DNA from: Alisma plantago-aquatica
Lineage: Eukaryota > Streptophyta > Magnoliopsida > Alismatales > Alismataceae
Direction: 5' to 3'
Assembly: GCA_963693085.1 (NCBI GenBank)
Contig: OY856409.1
Location: 1,164,730,749-1,164,794,748 of the forward strand
DNA: 64,000 bases
The position numbers were made by a program, and so were the translations under genes. Positions 11,476 through 24,300 of this stretch are shown one piece after another. Under the pieces are notes generated by a model that did not search any database, had not been told where the DNA came from, and was given only the letters and a program-made list of their open reading frames with translations. Position 1 is the stretch's first letter; each line of letters starts with the position of its first letter.

Positions 11476-13659
11476 TGATGTCATAGTTAGAAGGATTATG
11501 ATCTCTCAGAAGAAAGGAAGGAAGCAAAAACAAAGTATCCAAGAGAATATTATGCCAAACTTTCTGACGAGAAAAAGGCAGCAACACTTGAAAAAAAAAG
11601 TGAACAAAATTATGCCAAGAGAAAATGGCAATCCTCTAATGAATTTTGAGGAGAATCAAGCTTGAGTACAAAAATCACAAAAGCGTCATTGGATTCTCAT
11701 TTTATTTTATCAAAAGGACACATAAATATTGAACGCACACAATCTTAGTCTATTAGTGTGTGGGAAGTTGGATCTTCATCAAACTTTGATGAATCAAATT
11801 TGTCTTTAGCTTCTGCATCATTCATGATTAAAAGAGGAGAACGTATACAGAAAAGTTTCATAGTAGATTTGTCCATGCCCAAAGAGCCACATGTACTCCC
11901 TGCATGTGAACATTGTGTGCATTGTCACGCAAAAAGGTTTCCATATGAGAAAAGAACATTTTGTTGCTATGATGGTGAAATTCTCATAGCAATAAATGAT
12001 ATCCCTATAGGATTCCATCATTTGTATGTATCTTTGGAGAAAGAGGTTGTTCACTTGAGAGAATGTATAAAAACATACAACAACACTTTTGCTTTTACAT
12101 CTATGGGTGTGAATGAGGACAAAGTTCTTTCAAAGAGAAATAGAGTGATATACACTTTCAAAGTACAAGGACAAATTTATCACTACATAAATAACATGAT
12201 ACTTGAAGATGGACACCCATCACATTTGCAGTTATACTTCTATGACACTGATCATGAAATTGAACATAGGCTACATTAATCATCAAGACTAAAAGAAGAT
12301 GTAGTCAAAATATTGGTTACTACATGACATTTGAATCCATACTCAAAATTCTTTCGAAGCTTGAAAGATCTACAAGCCTTATAGAATGTTCAAATTTTCA
12401 TAAAGTCAAGTCCAAATATACATCAAGAGATTCTGAATGCACCAACATGTTCACAAGTGGCTGCTATTTGGATTGAAAATGAAGATGACAGGGACAATGA
12501 TATAAATTTTCAGTGGGATATTCGTGTTTACACTCATCTTGGTAGTAGCCACTATGTTAATTATTACTATGGATGTTATGATCCTTTGCAATATCCATTG
12601 TTATTTCCACATGGTGACATTGGCTGGCATGAAGGAATTTCATGAAAAGACAAAAAGACAAGATAATGGATGATCAATCAATCATGTTTTGATCCATCTT
12701 ATTTTGATGATATAACTAAATTTCTCAAACAAGAATAAAAAGGTAAATATAAAGTAATTTATACATATACTTTAAAATAATATATCTATTATAATTATTT
12801 TTTATGGTTTTTAGTTCTAGTAAGCAAACAAAAGTGAAGGAAGACGGTCTCATGTCGTGAATATTATTGTTATAAGCTACAAATTAGAGATGATAACAAA
12901 TCAATTTTACTACATTTTGGAAGACTTTTGCAACAATATATTGTTGATATGTACATTAAACTTGAAAGTAGTCGATTGGACTATATTAGGAGAGACCAAC
13001 AAAAGATTCATGTTGATTTGTATCAAGGAGTTGTTGACAGTATTAGTCAAGGACAAAATACAGGTATCAAAGTTGGAAAAAGAGTTATCCTTCTTGCTTC
13101 CGTTATTGGTGGTCCTAGAGATATGAGACAAAGATATCTTGATGCAATGACATTAGTTCAAAGATATGGAAAGCCTGATATTTTTCTAACATTTACATGC
13201 AATCCATCATGGATTGAGGTAAAACAAGAATTGTTAAAATCTGAAGAAGCACAGAACAGGCCAGATCTACTTTCTAGAGTTTTTAAGGAAAAATTAGAAG
13301 AGTTGAAAGTTGATCTTTTCAAAAGAAATACATTTGGACATGTGATTGCTTATGTGTATGTGATAGAATATCAAAAAAGAGGACCTCCACATGCACATTT
13401 CTTAATCATATTGGAAAGAAGTCAAAATATTAGTACACCTAATGTATATGATCGGTATGTATCTACTGAAATACCAGAAGAAGAAAAAAAATCAAATCCA
13501 CATCTATATAATATGGTTCTGAAACATATGGTTCACGGTCCATGTGGAACCTTAAATCCTAAAAATGTTTGCATGGATAATGGACATTTCAAGAAGAAGT
13601 ATCCAAAGGATTTTTGCATGATAACAACTCATGCAAAAAATTATTTCCCTCTATATTAA
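11476..13659 (+). pseudogene. Helitron RepHel relic, unit B (N-terminal and Rep)
   Basis: Same order as unit A: Cys-rich segment CEHCVHCHAKR (11758-12279), Helitron-like N segment (12457-12645), then a 243-residue open frame at 12928-13659. That frame contains Rep motif 1 FLTFTCNPSWIEV and the HUH metal-binding motif GPPHAHFLIIL, with both histidines kept (near 13390). It also has the segment HMVHGPCGTLNPKNVCM. Stops between the pieces (12277, 12643, 12727) show it is not translated as a whole. This unit connects onward to the tyrosine and helicase parts. Confidence 0.88.
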
Positions 13660-13675
13660 AGAAGAGAAATTTTTC

Positions 13676-14439
13676 ATTTGGAAAAAGTTGGTTCCCCCAT
13701 AATTGACAATCGTTGGATTGTCCCATACAATCCATACTTATTAGCTAAGAATAATTGCCATGTAAATGTTGAGATATGTTCTTCAATCAAAGTAGTAAAG
13801 TACTTATACAAATATATATACAAGGGGCGTGATTGCATATTGTTCCAAGTGGATGAAAAATAGTGCAAGAACATTAATGATGAAATCACACAATTTGTAA
13901 CCGGACGGTGGGTGTCACCACAGGAGGCAGCATGGAGGATTTATCAATTTCCTATGAATGAAATGCATCCAGCTGTGACGTGTTTGCAGCTTCATCTCGA
14001 GGATAAGCACACTGTTATATTCCATGAAAACTAAGTTTTATCGAATATTTTACAAAATGATCATTTCTCAAGAACAATGCTTACAGAATATTTTAGGACA
14101 AATTGCATCGATGAAGAAGCTCAAAAATACCTATACAAAGAATTTCCTGAGCATTGTGTTTTGAATAAAGTCTCTAAATGTTGGAATAGAAGAAAGCAAG
14201 GAATTTCTATAGGAAGGATCATTTTTTCAAAGCCTATTGAAGGTGAACGCTACTATCTGCGTTGTTTGTTGAATCATATAAAAGGTGATATATCTTTTGA
14301 GCATTTGAGGACTGTAAATGGGATCAAATACAATACATTTCAAGAGACAGTTGAAAATTTGGATTTGTTACAAGTTGACAACAGCATCGAAGAATGTCTT
14401 GATGAAGCAGTGATATTTCATATTCCTTCTGGACTGTGA
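13676..14439 (+). pseudogene. Helitron Rep C-terminal part with tyrosine motif
   Basis: The segment VVKYLYKYIYKGRD at about 13794-13835 matches the two-tyrosine active-site motif of Helitron Rep (Tyr-x-x-x-Tyr with flanking Lys). A stop follows at 13861. The next pieces read RWVSPQEAAWRIYQFPMNEMHP and, from 14077 to 14439, a conserved spacer between Rep and helicase (HIKGDISFEHLRTVNGI). The tyrosines would attack the DNA during nicking and strand transfer. Confidence 0.8.
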
Positions 14440-14514
14440 CAATTATCTTTTACTATAATGGTCTACTGTCTATTGATCAGACCTCTAATTCTTTAGGAAA
14501 AGTTTAAGAAGTAA

Positions 14515-16135
14515 TTGAGTGAAGACTTCTATCATTTACAGAGAGGAAGTTGGACAACATCTTACAATAATGCTCTAAAGAGCATTAATATGTGTTTAGA
14601 ATCAATGGGCAAATCATTATTAGATTTTAATTTGCCATCTGTCATTCATGATGAACATGAAAAGTTATATAAAGAGATAGAAGAAGAACTAAAGATTACA
14701 ATGTCTGATGATGACATGCTAGAAATATCACAACTTAACTATGATCAAACTTGTACATTCAAAATAATTATTGATCGAGTGAATGTTGGTAAACAAGGAG
14801 TCTTTTTTATTGATGGTCCAAGAGGAATAGGTAAAACATTCTTATATCGAGCTTTAGTCGCTAAAGTTAGATCTTGTGGTCAAATAGCACTTGCTACTAC
14901 ATCTTTTGGTTTTGCAGCATCTTTGTTACCTTTTGGCAGAACTACACACTCAAGATTTAAGATACTATTAAATAGCGAAGAACAAAAAACATGCAATGTC
15001 TCATAACAAAGCAGACTTGGAGAGCTCCTTCGCAGAACTAAGCTTATAGTTTCGGATGAAGTGTCAATGGTAGAAAAACAAGCAATTGAATCACTAGATC
15101 TTTTCCTTCATGATATGATGAGCAACACATTACTTTTTGGAGGAATAATCGTTGTATTTGGTGGTGACTTCAAACAAATTCTTTTAGTTGTGCCACAAGG
15201 ACGAAAAGAGCAGACAGTTGCAGCCAGTTTTGTGAAATCAAAGTTATGGAAGCATATTGAGAAACTATAGTTGAAAGACAATATGAGAACCATATCAAAC
15301 CTGTCTTTCAGTGAATATCTATTTTCTGTTGGAAATGGTATAAAAGAAGCCACAACTGGGGACCAAGTTGAAATTCTTGATTATATGGTGATCCCATTTA
15401 CTAGTGAAGCATCTTCTAAGCAAGAATTGATAAATGCAATATTCCCCAAACTTACCATTGACCAAGAAAACATCTATTCCCTTACAAATCATATAATTTT
15501 AACTACAAAGAATGAGTTTGTAGATGAGATAAATGAACTGCTAATTGAAATATTCCCAGGAGAAAAGAAGGAATACTTCATTTTTTATTCAACTATTGAC
15601 AATACCAACCAGTTTCAGGAAGAAGAGCTTCTAAATTGTTTAACTCCTGCTAGTCTTCCACCACACAAATTGGTGCTTAAAAAATTGTCCAATCATGCTA
15701 CTAAGAAACATCGATCCTTTTTCTGGTCTTTGTAATGGCACATGACTTATATGTAGAAATTGCAGTAGAAATGTCATTGATGCTGAAATATTAGTCAGAC
15801 ACAAGAAAGGACAGAGTATTTATCCCAAGAATTCCGTTGATGCCAAAAGAGAATGATAAGTTGCCATTTCAATTCAAGAGATTACAATTTCCCATCTGAT
15901 TATGTTTTGCAATGACAATAAACAAAGCTCAAGGACAAACATTAGATAAAGTGGGAATATATCTACCTCAACCTGTATTTCCTCATGGTCAGTTATATGT
16001 GGCTTTGTCTAGAGTGAAATCACCAAGAGATCTAAAGGTTCTCATCAATCCATCATCCGTTGGAAAGGAAAACATCACATCAATAAGAAATATAGTCTAC
16101 AACGAAGTATTGTATGCAGCTGGTATAATCTAGGT
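14515..16135 (+). pseudogene. Helitron PIF1-type helicase relic
   Basis: Helicase motifs appear in order. Walker A is GPRGIGKTFLY near 14815; the family norm is GPGGTGKTF, so two glycine or threonine positions are altered. Walker B is KLIVSDEVSMV near 15045, motif III FGGDFKQIL near 15160, and the C-terminal motif MTINKAQGQTLDKVGIYLP...YVALSRV at 15912-16010. Stops at 15004, 15268, 15733 and around 15755-15910 break it. A helicase of this type unwinds the donor strand during transposition. The frame ends near 16133, about 40 bp before the inserted LTR element. Confidence 0.88.
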
Positions 16136-16174
16136 ATGCAACAAACAATTACCACAAAACTCAAACACTTATGA

Positions 16175-19100
16175 TGTAACGCCCCGGTTTTCATATCACA
16201 TGAGCAGAAGCAGTTTTTTTTTCTTTTCTGGGAGTGTCACAAACATGATAACCATTGCATTACAAGTAAATGAAACACTTTACAAAATTGTAAAAATTGG
16301 TTCGTACATAGCTTTTTGTCAACATAAAACTACATCATGTTTATGCATAAGTTCATAATAAAAAGATGTCAATACTCAGGATCATCTAGATAGATGCCAC
16401 CCCACTAGGCAAGCTTGAAAATCTCCTAGACCTTTACTTGTTCCTTTGATCCCAAGCTTCTCTAAATCCTACGGACATCGCGTCCCCAGCCATGCATTGG
16501 GAAAAACAGTCGTTAGAGTAAGTGGCATGAGTATTCTAAAATATATATTTCTAAAGATCTGAAATTGGATATTATAAACATGAACTAACATCAAACTATG
16601 AGTAAAATGAAACATAAAGTATTTCATTTCTCAATATGAATTCTAATCTTCATATCTTGTCTTATTCTGGAGAATGTACTGGTACATGGATCTCAAGACC
16701 TACACCAAGGTTCCTGAGTCCTACTTATGTTATCTAGTTCCCTCTCATCATACTCATGGATGAGATTATGGGCATCTCTAATCTAAGGTATCTTTTACTT
16801 ATGATTTTTATCTGACTCTAGCCACCATTATATAATAAGTCCTCTTGAATTGGCGTATCTACACCCTGAATTGGTACCAAGGTACCGCTGAATTGGCACT
16901 ACATGCCTCTGAATGACACCGAGGTGTCTCTAATTGGCGTGGCTACGCCATGAATTGGAGTAAACACTCCTTTGAATTGGCAACAAATGCCTCTGAATCG
17001 TCCCGGGACTACTGAATGAGGACTTATCATATAATGTCTTTTGTGAAGGTTTCAACTTAATTATCTTAAGTCTAAACTTACTTAATTCTTAATCTGAACT
17101 GAAGTTGAATACTGATTGCTTTACTAAATTATGAATCTGAACTTATCTTATAGTAAAACTGAACATTGATAACTGAACTTATCTGAAACTGATTACTGAG
17201 TACTAAGCAGGTACTGAATTCTAAATCTGAATTGAATCTGAATCTTTTATTCTTAAGTGATTAACTGAATCCACAACTGAATGTGAATATGGATCTCAAT
17301 TACTTCATAATTGAGATTTGATCTAAAACATTTATCATGTATCTTTATTCAAAATATGGCTACTCACACCATGAGTAGTCTAAGTCTGAATCTAAATCTC
17401 TTATTCTTGAGTTTTAAACTGAATCCATTATTGGATTTGAACATGTATCTCATTATCTAGGTAAACTTTATTCTAAAACTCTGATTTGGTAAGATTATTT
17501 CATTATACCAATTATATCATAAATGAGTCTAATGTATTATGAGAAAGGATCTAAAATGAACATAGAAATACTAAGTATACAAAGTATCTTAAGTCAAGCT
17601 TATGAAAGTATCATAAGTACAACATATCTAAAAAATATCAATTCTGACAAGATGGTTCAATCCCTCTTATAAAATATGATGTTACCCTAAAACTTTACAT
17701 ATGAACTTACATATTAAACCTTAAATATCAAAATAGAAATCTTATAAAATATTGTCTTGCAACCTAATCGTAACTTAATGTGTCATTATCTTATAATGCC
17801 ATCATGAACTCATCTTTACAATACATTGTGATCCCAATACCTTTATTTCCAAAAGTAGACCATGTCATAATATTCTGAAATTCATATTCTTACATTGTAA
17901 TTAAATTCTAGATATTATTCATTCTAAGGAATCTAGTCTTAGATCTCTACATATGTATAAAATATTAATGGCATGTTTCTACTTGAAATCTTTCTACATT
18001 CTTATCCCACATTGTCAATCTTGGTTGCATATCTTATCTTGTAGTCTTATTCATCAATATGAATCATTACTAATAGTTCTTATAGAAACATGATCCTTTA
18101 GTTTTCTCATGAACCTGGTTCATGAGTCCCTATCATTCTTATAAATCTTAATAACATATCTCTTCTTGAGATATTAGGCACATGTAAGGATGTATCCATG
18201 AATGTATAAAAATCATATTTGCATATCTTAACATCAAATCTTAGAACATTAGATCACATAAAGTATAAAGTCTTACAAAAATATGCTAAGTTTGATAGAT
18301 ATGAATATTCATGGGCATGAACCACTTATCTTTTGTGCTTATGATGTCCTTAACTTAGTCTTAATTTCTTGTTCCAAATCTTAATCACCTGGATATAATC
18401 AAAGTTCTATAAGTCCAAGTACATGTTCCCTCTTTCTATTTCTAAATCTCTAAACCCCATCTTCCTAACTATATATACCAACTTAGGGTTCTTATTTAGA
18501 CTAAACATAACTCTAATCTAAAATCACCATAAAATCTTGGTGTTGAAATAAAATAAAACTCATACTATATAATAAATATTATCTTTATACTCAAATAAGA
18601 CATAAATCGTCTTATGCACTAAGATGAACATATACTTCATATAATGAGAACAATTCTCAAACATAGTTACATATTCTAAACTTATTGACTCAATTAGGAA
18701 ATCAAAGTAGAATACCATCACGTTACTAATATCAGACCTAATTAGGCATACATATAACACTTATTGTGTCAGGATAATCATTTATTATTCTTTCATAATG
18801 GCTACTCATCTAAAACTAAATACTAATATAATAGCACAAGAAACTTCATCAAATCTCTATATAAGTATTCATATAATGTAGAAAGATTGTGTATTAAAAT
18901 AATAGATCATTTAAAAATCATATCATGGGTGAAATACCCAAATTACCCTTATTAGGTTTTACATTAAAAACCTCATTAAAACTTCATATATGAATGATCA
19001 GGATCTGAATTAATGTTAAACATATCAAAATACACATTTAGTAAAATTTGTATGAATTTCTAAAGGCGTTTACTATTTTTAATTGGCAAAACATCAAAAT

Positions 19101-20622
19101 CATATAGTTTTGTCTACCCAGAATATAATAAATATTAGACATCAAAATCATACTCTAGAACTATTTTTATAGGATAGTAAACTCGAAGAGCTTTCCATAG
19201 GTACCTTGTTTGATAAAATCCAAGCTCCCAATCCTAAGATATGAATTTTTGAAATTACCTCAGTTTGGATCAACCCCAGCCACTGATTTGGGATTCAAAG
19301 GGCCGAGATAGTGGTGCCCCTTCCCTTTTGTTCCTCTCTTGGTCGTGGATCTAACAGGGCTATTTGGCTAAGTGACGATCCTGATCCATCTAAGGGTCTG
19401 CCCCACCCTTCTCCCTTCTTCGCGCGATACAGGGATTGCGCTCCCCTATTGCGCTGTGAAAACAGGGCGCCGGTCGCAGAGCTGCTCTCCGGCCTGCCTT
19501 ACTCGTCCCTTGGCCACCGCAAGTCACGGCATGATCATGTTGGTCTCTATGACTTGCTACTCACTCATCTCTGTCTTTTGATCTCACACAAGAGCCCATG
19601 AGAGGCACCTCATCCCCCTTTTTGCAGCCGTCGATTCCCCTATTTTTGGGCAAGAACAAGGTAGTGCTTGGAAGTCTTGGAGCTCCCAGCTTGCTGCTCG
19701 ATCACTGAGATGATATTAAGGATGCTCATCGATCTCTCTGTAGTGATTCAACCCCCTCGTGGTCTGTGTTTAGGCTCTAAGAGGCAGTGGTGGATGAGTT
19801 ATCTCAAATCCACCGCCACCTATCTCTTCTTCCGAGTTTCTGACTTCTCGTTCTTTATTTGTTCTTATGTAAAACCCTAGTGAACTTCACCCTCACGTCC
19901 GATCCACTCATCCTAAGACTTATAACATTGTATCCTTTCCTAATTTAGTACGAGATCCGGCCCAACTGGGATTTTGGACGAATCCTTGTTTCGAAAGCAT
20001 TTCATCTTGTCGGGCGTTCTTTCTTCCTTTTTTTTGCCTGCCCTTCTCTGAACTGGAAATTTGGCTGTGAATCCATGGGTTCAGCCCCTAATTCCCTTGG
20101 TTTAATGCTAATAAGGGCATTAACACAACATATCATTTCTAATTCCTTTTAAATTTTCTATAGGCTACCCATGGGACCACTTGGTCATATAATTGACCAA
20201 CACATCATACAAATACTATCTACTTCCACATGACCTAAATCAAAAAAAATGAATCACTGAAATCATATCAACTCTTATACATGTCATTGACCATTAATAT
20301 ATTTCAATACATTGCACTAGGCCATCAACCTATGTCAAAAGTGGTATTAAGGCCTTTATCTCCATTTATTCAATATAAACTTGTATCCAGCACATTTATT
20401 TACTTAAACATTAATAATTATCACACCATGTCCATTAGTCACATCATTGATCATTCATTCATATTCATTAATACTCAATTACTAATTTTGGCATATAAGA
20501 CATCTTTTATGAACTTGTTGCACATTAAACCATGGGTAGGTTTACTTTCTTTCTTAGTGAAATCTCACTAGGAAAAATCACATTAAGCTTTTTAAATTAT
20601 CTATGAAATTTGGGATGTTACA
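16175..20622 (-). repeat. 3' LTR, 4448 bp
   Basis: On the plus strand it starts TGTAACGCCCCGG and ends GGGATGTTACA. It is AT-rich for about 3 kb, then has a GC-rich block at 19260-19900. It matches the other LTR throughout, with small scattered differences. Confidence 0.93.
16845..17016. repeat. micro-hairpin array, 21-bp period (LTR copy 1)
   Basis: About eight units of roughly 21 bp. Each has a linker like CTGAATT followed by a 13-14-bp inverted repeat whose stem differs from unit to unit: GGTACCAAGGTACC, GGCACTACATGCC, GACACCGAGGTGTC, GGCGTGGCTACGCC, GGAGTAAACACTCC, GGCAACAAATGCC, CGTCCCGGGACT. Stem pairing is kept while stem sequence varies. Confidence 0.85.
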
Positions 20623-20645
20623 ATTCTACCCACCTTAAATAAATT
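20623..20645 (-). promoter_or_regulatory. polypurine tract of the giant-LTR element
   Basis: The minus strand reads AAGGTGGGTAGAAT directly before the LTR start TGTAACATCCC. The stretch just upstream (CGAGGACGAAATTT) matches the sequence usually found before this tract in Del/Tekay-type elements. Confidence 0.75.
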
Positions 20646-21352
20646 TCGTCCTCGAAATTTATAGTACTACCCACCTTAGGGTTTTGCTTACCTTTTTCTT
20701 AACTAATATTTAACATTCAACATATACTTATGTTCAACATTTTGCATGAAAAAGATATGTGACATTTAATTATCCTAAAACATATATGTGAACATTAACC
20801 ATTGTCTTAGTCTATTGCTCAACTCATACCTAGGGTTTATGAAACGGAACTTAGCATTATACTTAAGTAATTTGCCTCAACCTTGTCATGACTTTCTAAC
20901 ATTGGGTGTGCATGGTTTTCTAATCTTAGGTTCTTTAGGTAACTCCTACATTCCTAGATATGTGGTGGTCAGGCACATACCTAGAGATGTGGGATCCTGA
21001 CATGCTACCTCTTACTAACCGACTAATACATGTGTCCCATACCACATGCACTAGTACGAAAGGAGATATGCATCAAAGCCTAATGCTTATGACATCCCTC
21101 TTCCGTTCTCAATTGGCTGGCCATAACCATTGAGAATAGAGAGGCTATCTCATTAGCTAGGTTTAGGCTTCTACTTTAGATCTAAACTAGGTTGACTTCT
21201 ACCTCTAAGATATTTATCTATTCTAAGGTTAAGACTCTTAATCGCTATAGTTTATGGTATTCTTTTTTTTTCTATCCCTAAACCCTAACCTTACCTCTTC
21301 GCTCTAGGGTGACTACAAGAATCATGTTTGCCTAGTGGCCATTTACCAAATT

Positions 21353-21364
21353 GCTCTGATACCA
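21353..21364 (-). promoter_or_regulatory. primer-binding site for initiator tRNA-Met
   Basis: The minus strand reads TGGTATCAGAGC, three bases inside the right LTR boundary at 21368. Reverse transcription of the element would be primed here. Confidence 0.9.
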
Positions 21365-21367
21365 TAT

Positions 21368-24300
21368 TGTAACACCCCGATTTTTATATCACATGAGCAG
21401 AAGCATTTTTTTTCTTTTTTGGGAGTGTCACAAACATGATAACCATTGCAATACAAGTAAATGAAACACTTTACAAAACTGTAAAAATTGATTCGTACAT
21501 AGCTTTTTGCCAACATAAAACAACATCATGTTTATGCATAAGTTCATAATAAAAAGATGCCAATACTCAGGATCATCTAGGTAGATGGCACCCCACTAGG
21601 CAAGCTTCAAAATATCCTAGACCTTTACTTGTTCCTTTGATCCTCAGCTGCTCTAAATCATGTGGACATCGCGTCCCCAGCCATGCATTGGGTAAAACAG
21701 TCGTTAGAGTAAGTGGCATGAGTATCCTAAAATATATATTTCGAAAGATATGAAATTGGATATTATAAACATGAACTAACATCAAACTGTGAGTAAACTA
21801 AAACATAAAGTATTTCATTTCTCAATATGAATTATTATCTTCATATCTTATCTTATTCTGGAGACATGTACTGGTACATGGATCTCAAGACCTACACCAA
21901 GGTTCCTAGGTCATACTTATGTTATCTAGTTCCCTCTCATCATACTCATGGATGAGATTATGGGCATCTCTAATCTAAGGTATCTTTTACTTACGATTTT
22001 ATCTGACTCTGGCCACCATTATACAATACGTCCTCCTAAATGGCCCTGAATTGGTATCAAGGTACTGCTAAATTGGCACTACATGCCTCTGAATAACACT
22101 GAGGTGTCTCTGAACTGGCGTGTCTATGCCCTGAATTGGTGCCGCAACACCTCTGAATTGAAGTAAACACTCCTCTGAATTGGCAACAAATGCCTCTGAG
22201 TTGGCAATAAATTCCTCTGAATCGTCCCGGGACTACTGAATGAGGACTTATCATATGATGTCTTATGTGAAGGTTTCAACTTAATTATCTTAAGTCTAAA
22301 GTTACTTAATTCTTAATCTGAACTGAAGTTGAATACTGATTACTTTACTAAATTCTGAATTTGAACTTATCTTATAGTAAAACTGAACATTGATATATGA
22401 ACTTATCTGAAACTGATTACTGAGTATTGAGCAGGTACTGAATTCTAAATCTGAAATAAATTTGAATCTTTTATTCTTAAGTGATTAACTAAATCCACAA
22501 CTGAATGTGAATATGGATGTCAATTACTTCATAATTGAGATTTGATCTAAAACCCTTATCATGTATCTTTATTCAAAATGTGGCTACTCACACCATGAGT
22601 AGTCGAAGTCTGAATCTAAATCTCTTATTCTTGAGTTTTAAACTGAATCCATTACTGGATTTGAACATGTATCTCATTATCTAGGTAAACTTTATTCTAA
22701 AACTCTGATTTGGTAAGGTTACTTCATTATACCAATTATATCATAAATGAGTCTAATGTCTTATGAGAAAGGATCTAAAATGAACATAGAAATATTAAGT
22801 ATACAAAGTATCTTAAGTCAAGCTTATGAAACTATCATAAGTACAACATATCTAAAAATATCAATTCTGACAAGATGGTTCAATCCTTCTTATAAAATAT
22901 GATGTTACCCTGAAACTTTGCATATAAACTTACATATTAAACCTTAAATATAAAAATAGAAATCTTATAAAATATCATCTTGCAACCTAATCGTAACTTA
23001 ATGTGCCATTATCTTATAATGCCATCATGAACTCATCTTTACAATACATTGTGATCCCAATACCTTTATTTCCAGAAGTAGACCATGTCTTAATATTCTG
23101 AAATTCATATTCTTACATTGTAATTAAATTCTAGATATTATTCATTCTAAGGAATCTAGTCTTAGAGCTCTACATATGTATAAAATATTAATGGCATGTT
23201 TCTACTTGAAATCTTTCTACGTTCTTATCCCACATTGTCAATCTTGGTTGCATATCTTATCTTATAGTCTTATTCCTCAATATGAATCATTACTAATAGT
23301 TCTTATAGAAATATGATCCTTTAGTTTTCTCATGAACCTAGTTCATTAGTCCCTATCATTCTTATAAATCTTAATAACATATCTCTTCTCGAGATATTAG
23401 GCGCATGTAAGGATGTATCCATGAATGTATAAAAATCATACTTGCATATCTTAACATCAAATCTTAGAACATTGGATCACATATAGTATAAATTCTTACA
23501 AAAATATGCTAAGTTTGATAGATATGAATACTCATGGGCATGAACCACTTACCTTTTGTGCTGATGATGTCCTTAACTTAGACTTGATTTCTTGTTCCAA
23601 ATCTTAATCACCTGGATATAATCAAAGTTCTATAAGTCCAAGTACATGTTCCCTCTTTCTATTTCTAAATCTCTAAACCCCATCTTCTTAACTATATATA
23701 CCAACTTAGGGTTCTTATTTAGACTAAACATAACTCTAATCTAAAATCACCATAAAATCTTGATGTTGAAATAAAATAAAACTCATATTATGTAATAAAT
23801 ATTATTTTTATACTCAAATAAGACATAAATCGTCTTATGCACTAATATGAACATATAATTCATATAATGAGAACAATTCTCAAACATAGTTACATATTCT
23901 AAACTTATTGACTCAATTAGGAAATCAAAGTAGAATACCATCACGTTACTAATATCATACCTAATTAGGCATACATATAACATTTATTGTGTTAAGATAA
24001 TCATTTATTATTCTTTCATAATGGCTACTAATCTAAAACAAAATACTAATATAATAACACAAGAAACTTCATCAAATATCCAGAAAAGTATTCATATAAT
24101 GTAGGAAGATCATGTATTAAAATAGTAGATCATTTAAAAATCAGATCATAGGTGAAATACTCAAAATAGCCTTATTAGGGTTTACATTAAAAACCTCATT
24201 AAAACTTCATATATGAAAGATCAGGATCTGAATTAATGTTAAACATATCAAAATACACATTCAGTAAAATTTGTATGAATTTCTAAAGGCGTTTACTATT

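Larger units (their letters stand above)
9001..13604 (+). repeat. 2.4-kb internal tandem duplication in the Helitron
   Basis: Unit A (about 8996-11409) and unit B (about 11450-13604) both start with CAAAGATAT followed by TTTTGATGATGTCATAG. They carry the same N-terminal and Rep segments in the same order. A (TA)n microsatellite lies at the start of each unit and at the junction (11410-11458), which would allow unequal exchange. Unit A is about 250 bp longer in the middle because of an extra insertion (10342-10730). Confidence 0.9.
20623..21367 (-). other. 745-bp non-coding interior of the giant-LTR element
   Basis: It lies between the polypurine tract and the primer-binding site. The longest frames are about 70 codons and resemble no gag or pol segment. 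It probably holds only leader and packaging sequences. Confidence 0.75.

Noticed and set aside
18560..23983. Minus frame of 66 codons kept in both giant LTRs (18560-18760 and 23783-23983)
   Set aside because: LTRs are copies of each other, so conservation is automatic. No start context or similarity supports it.
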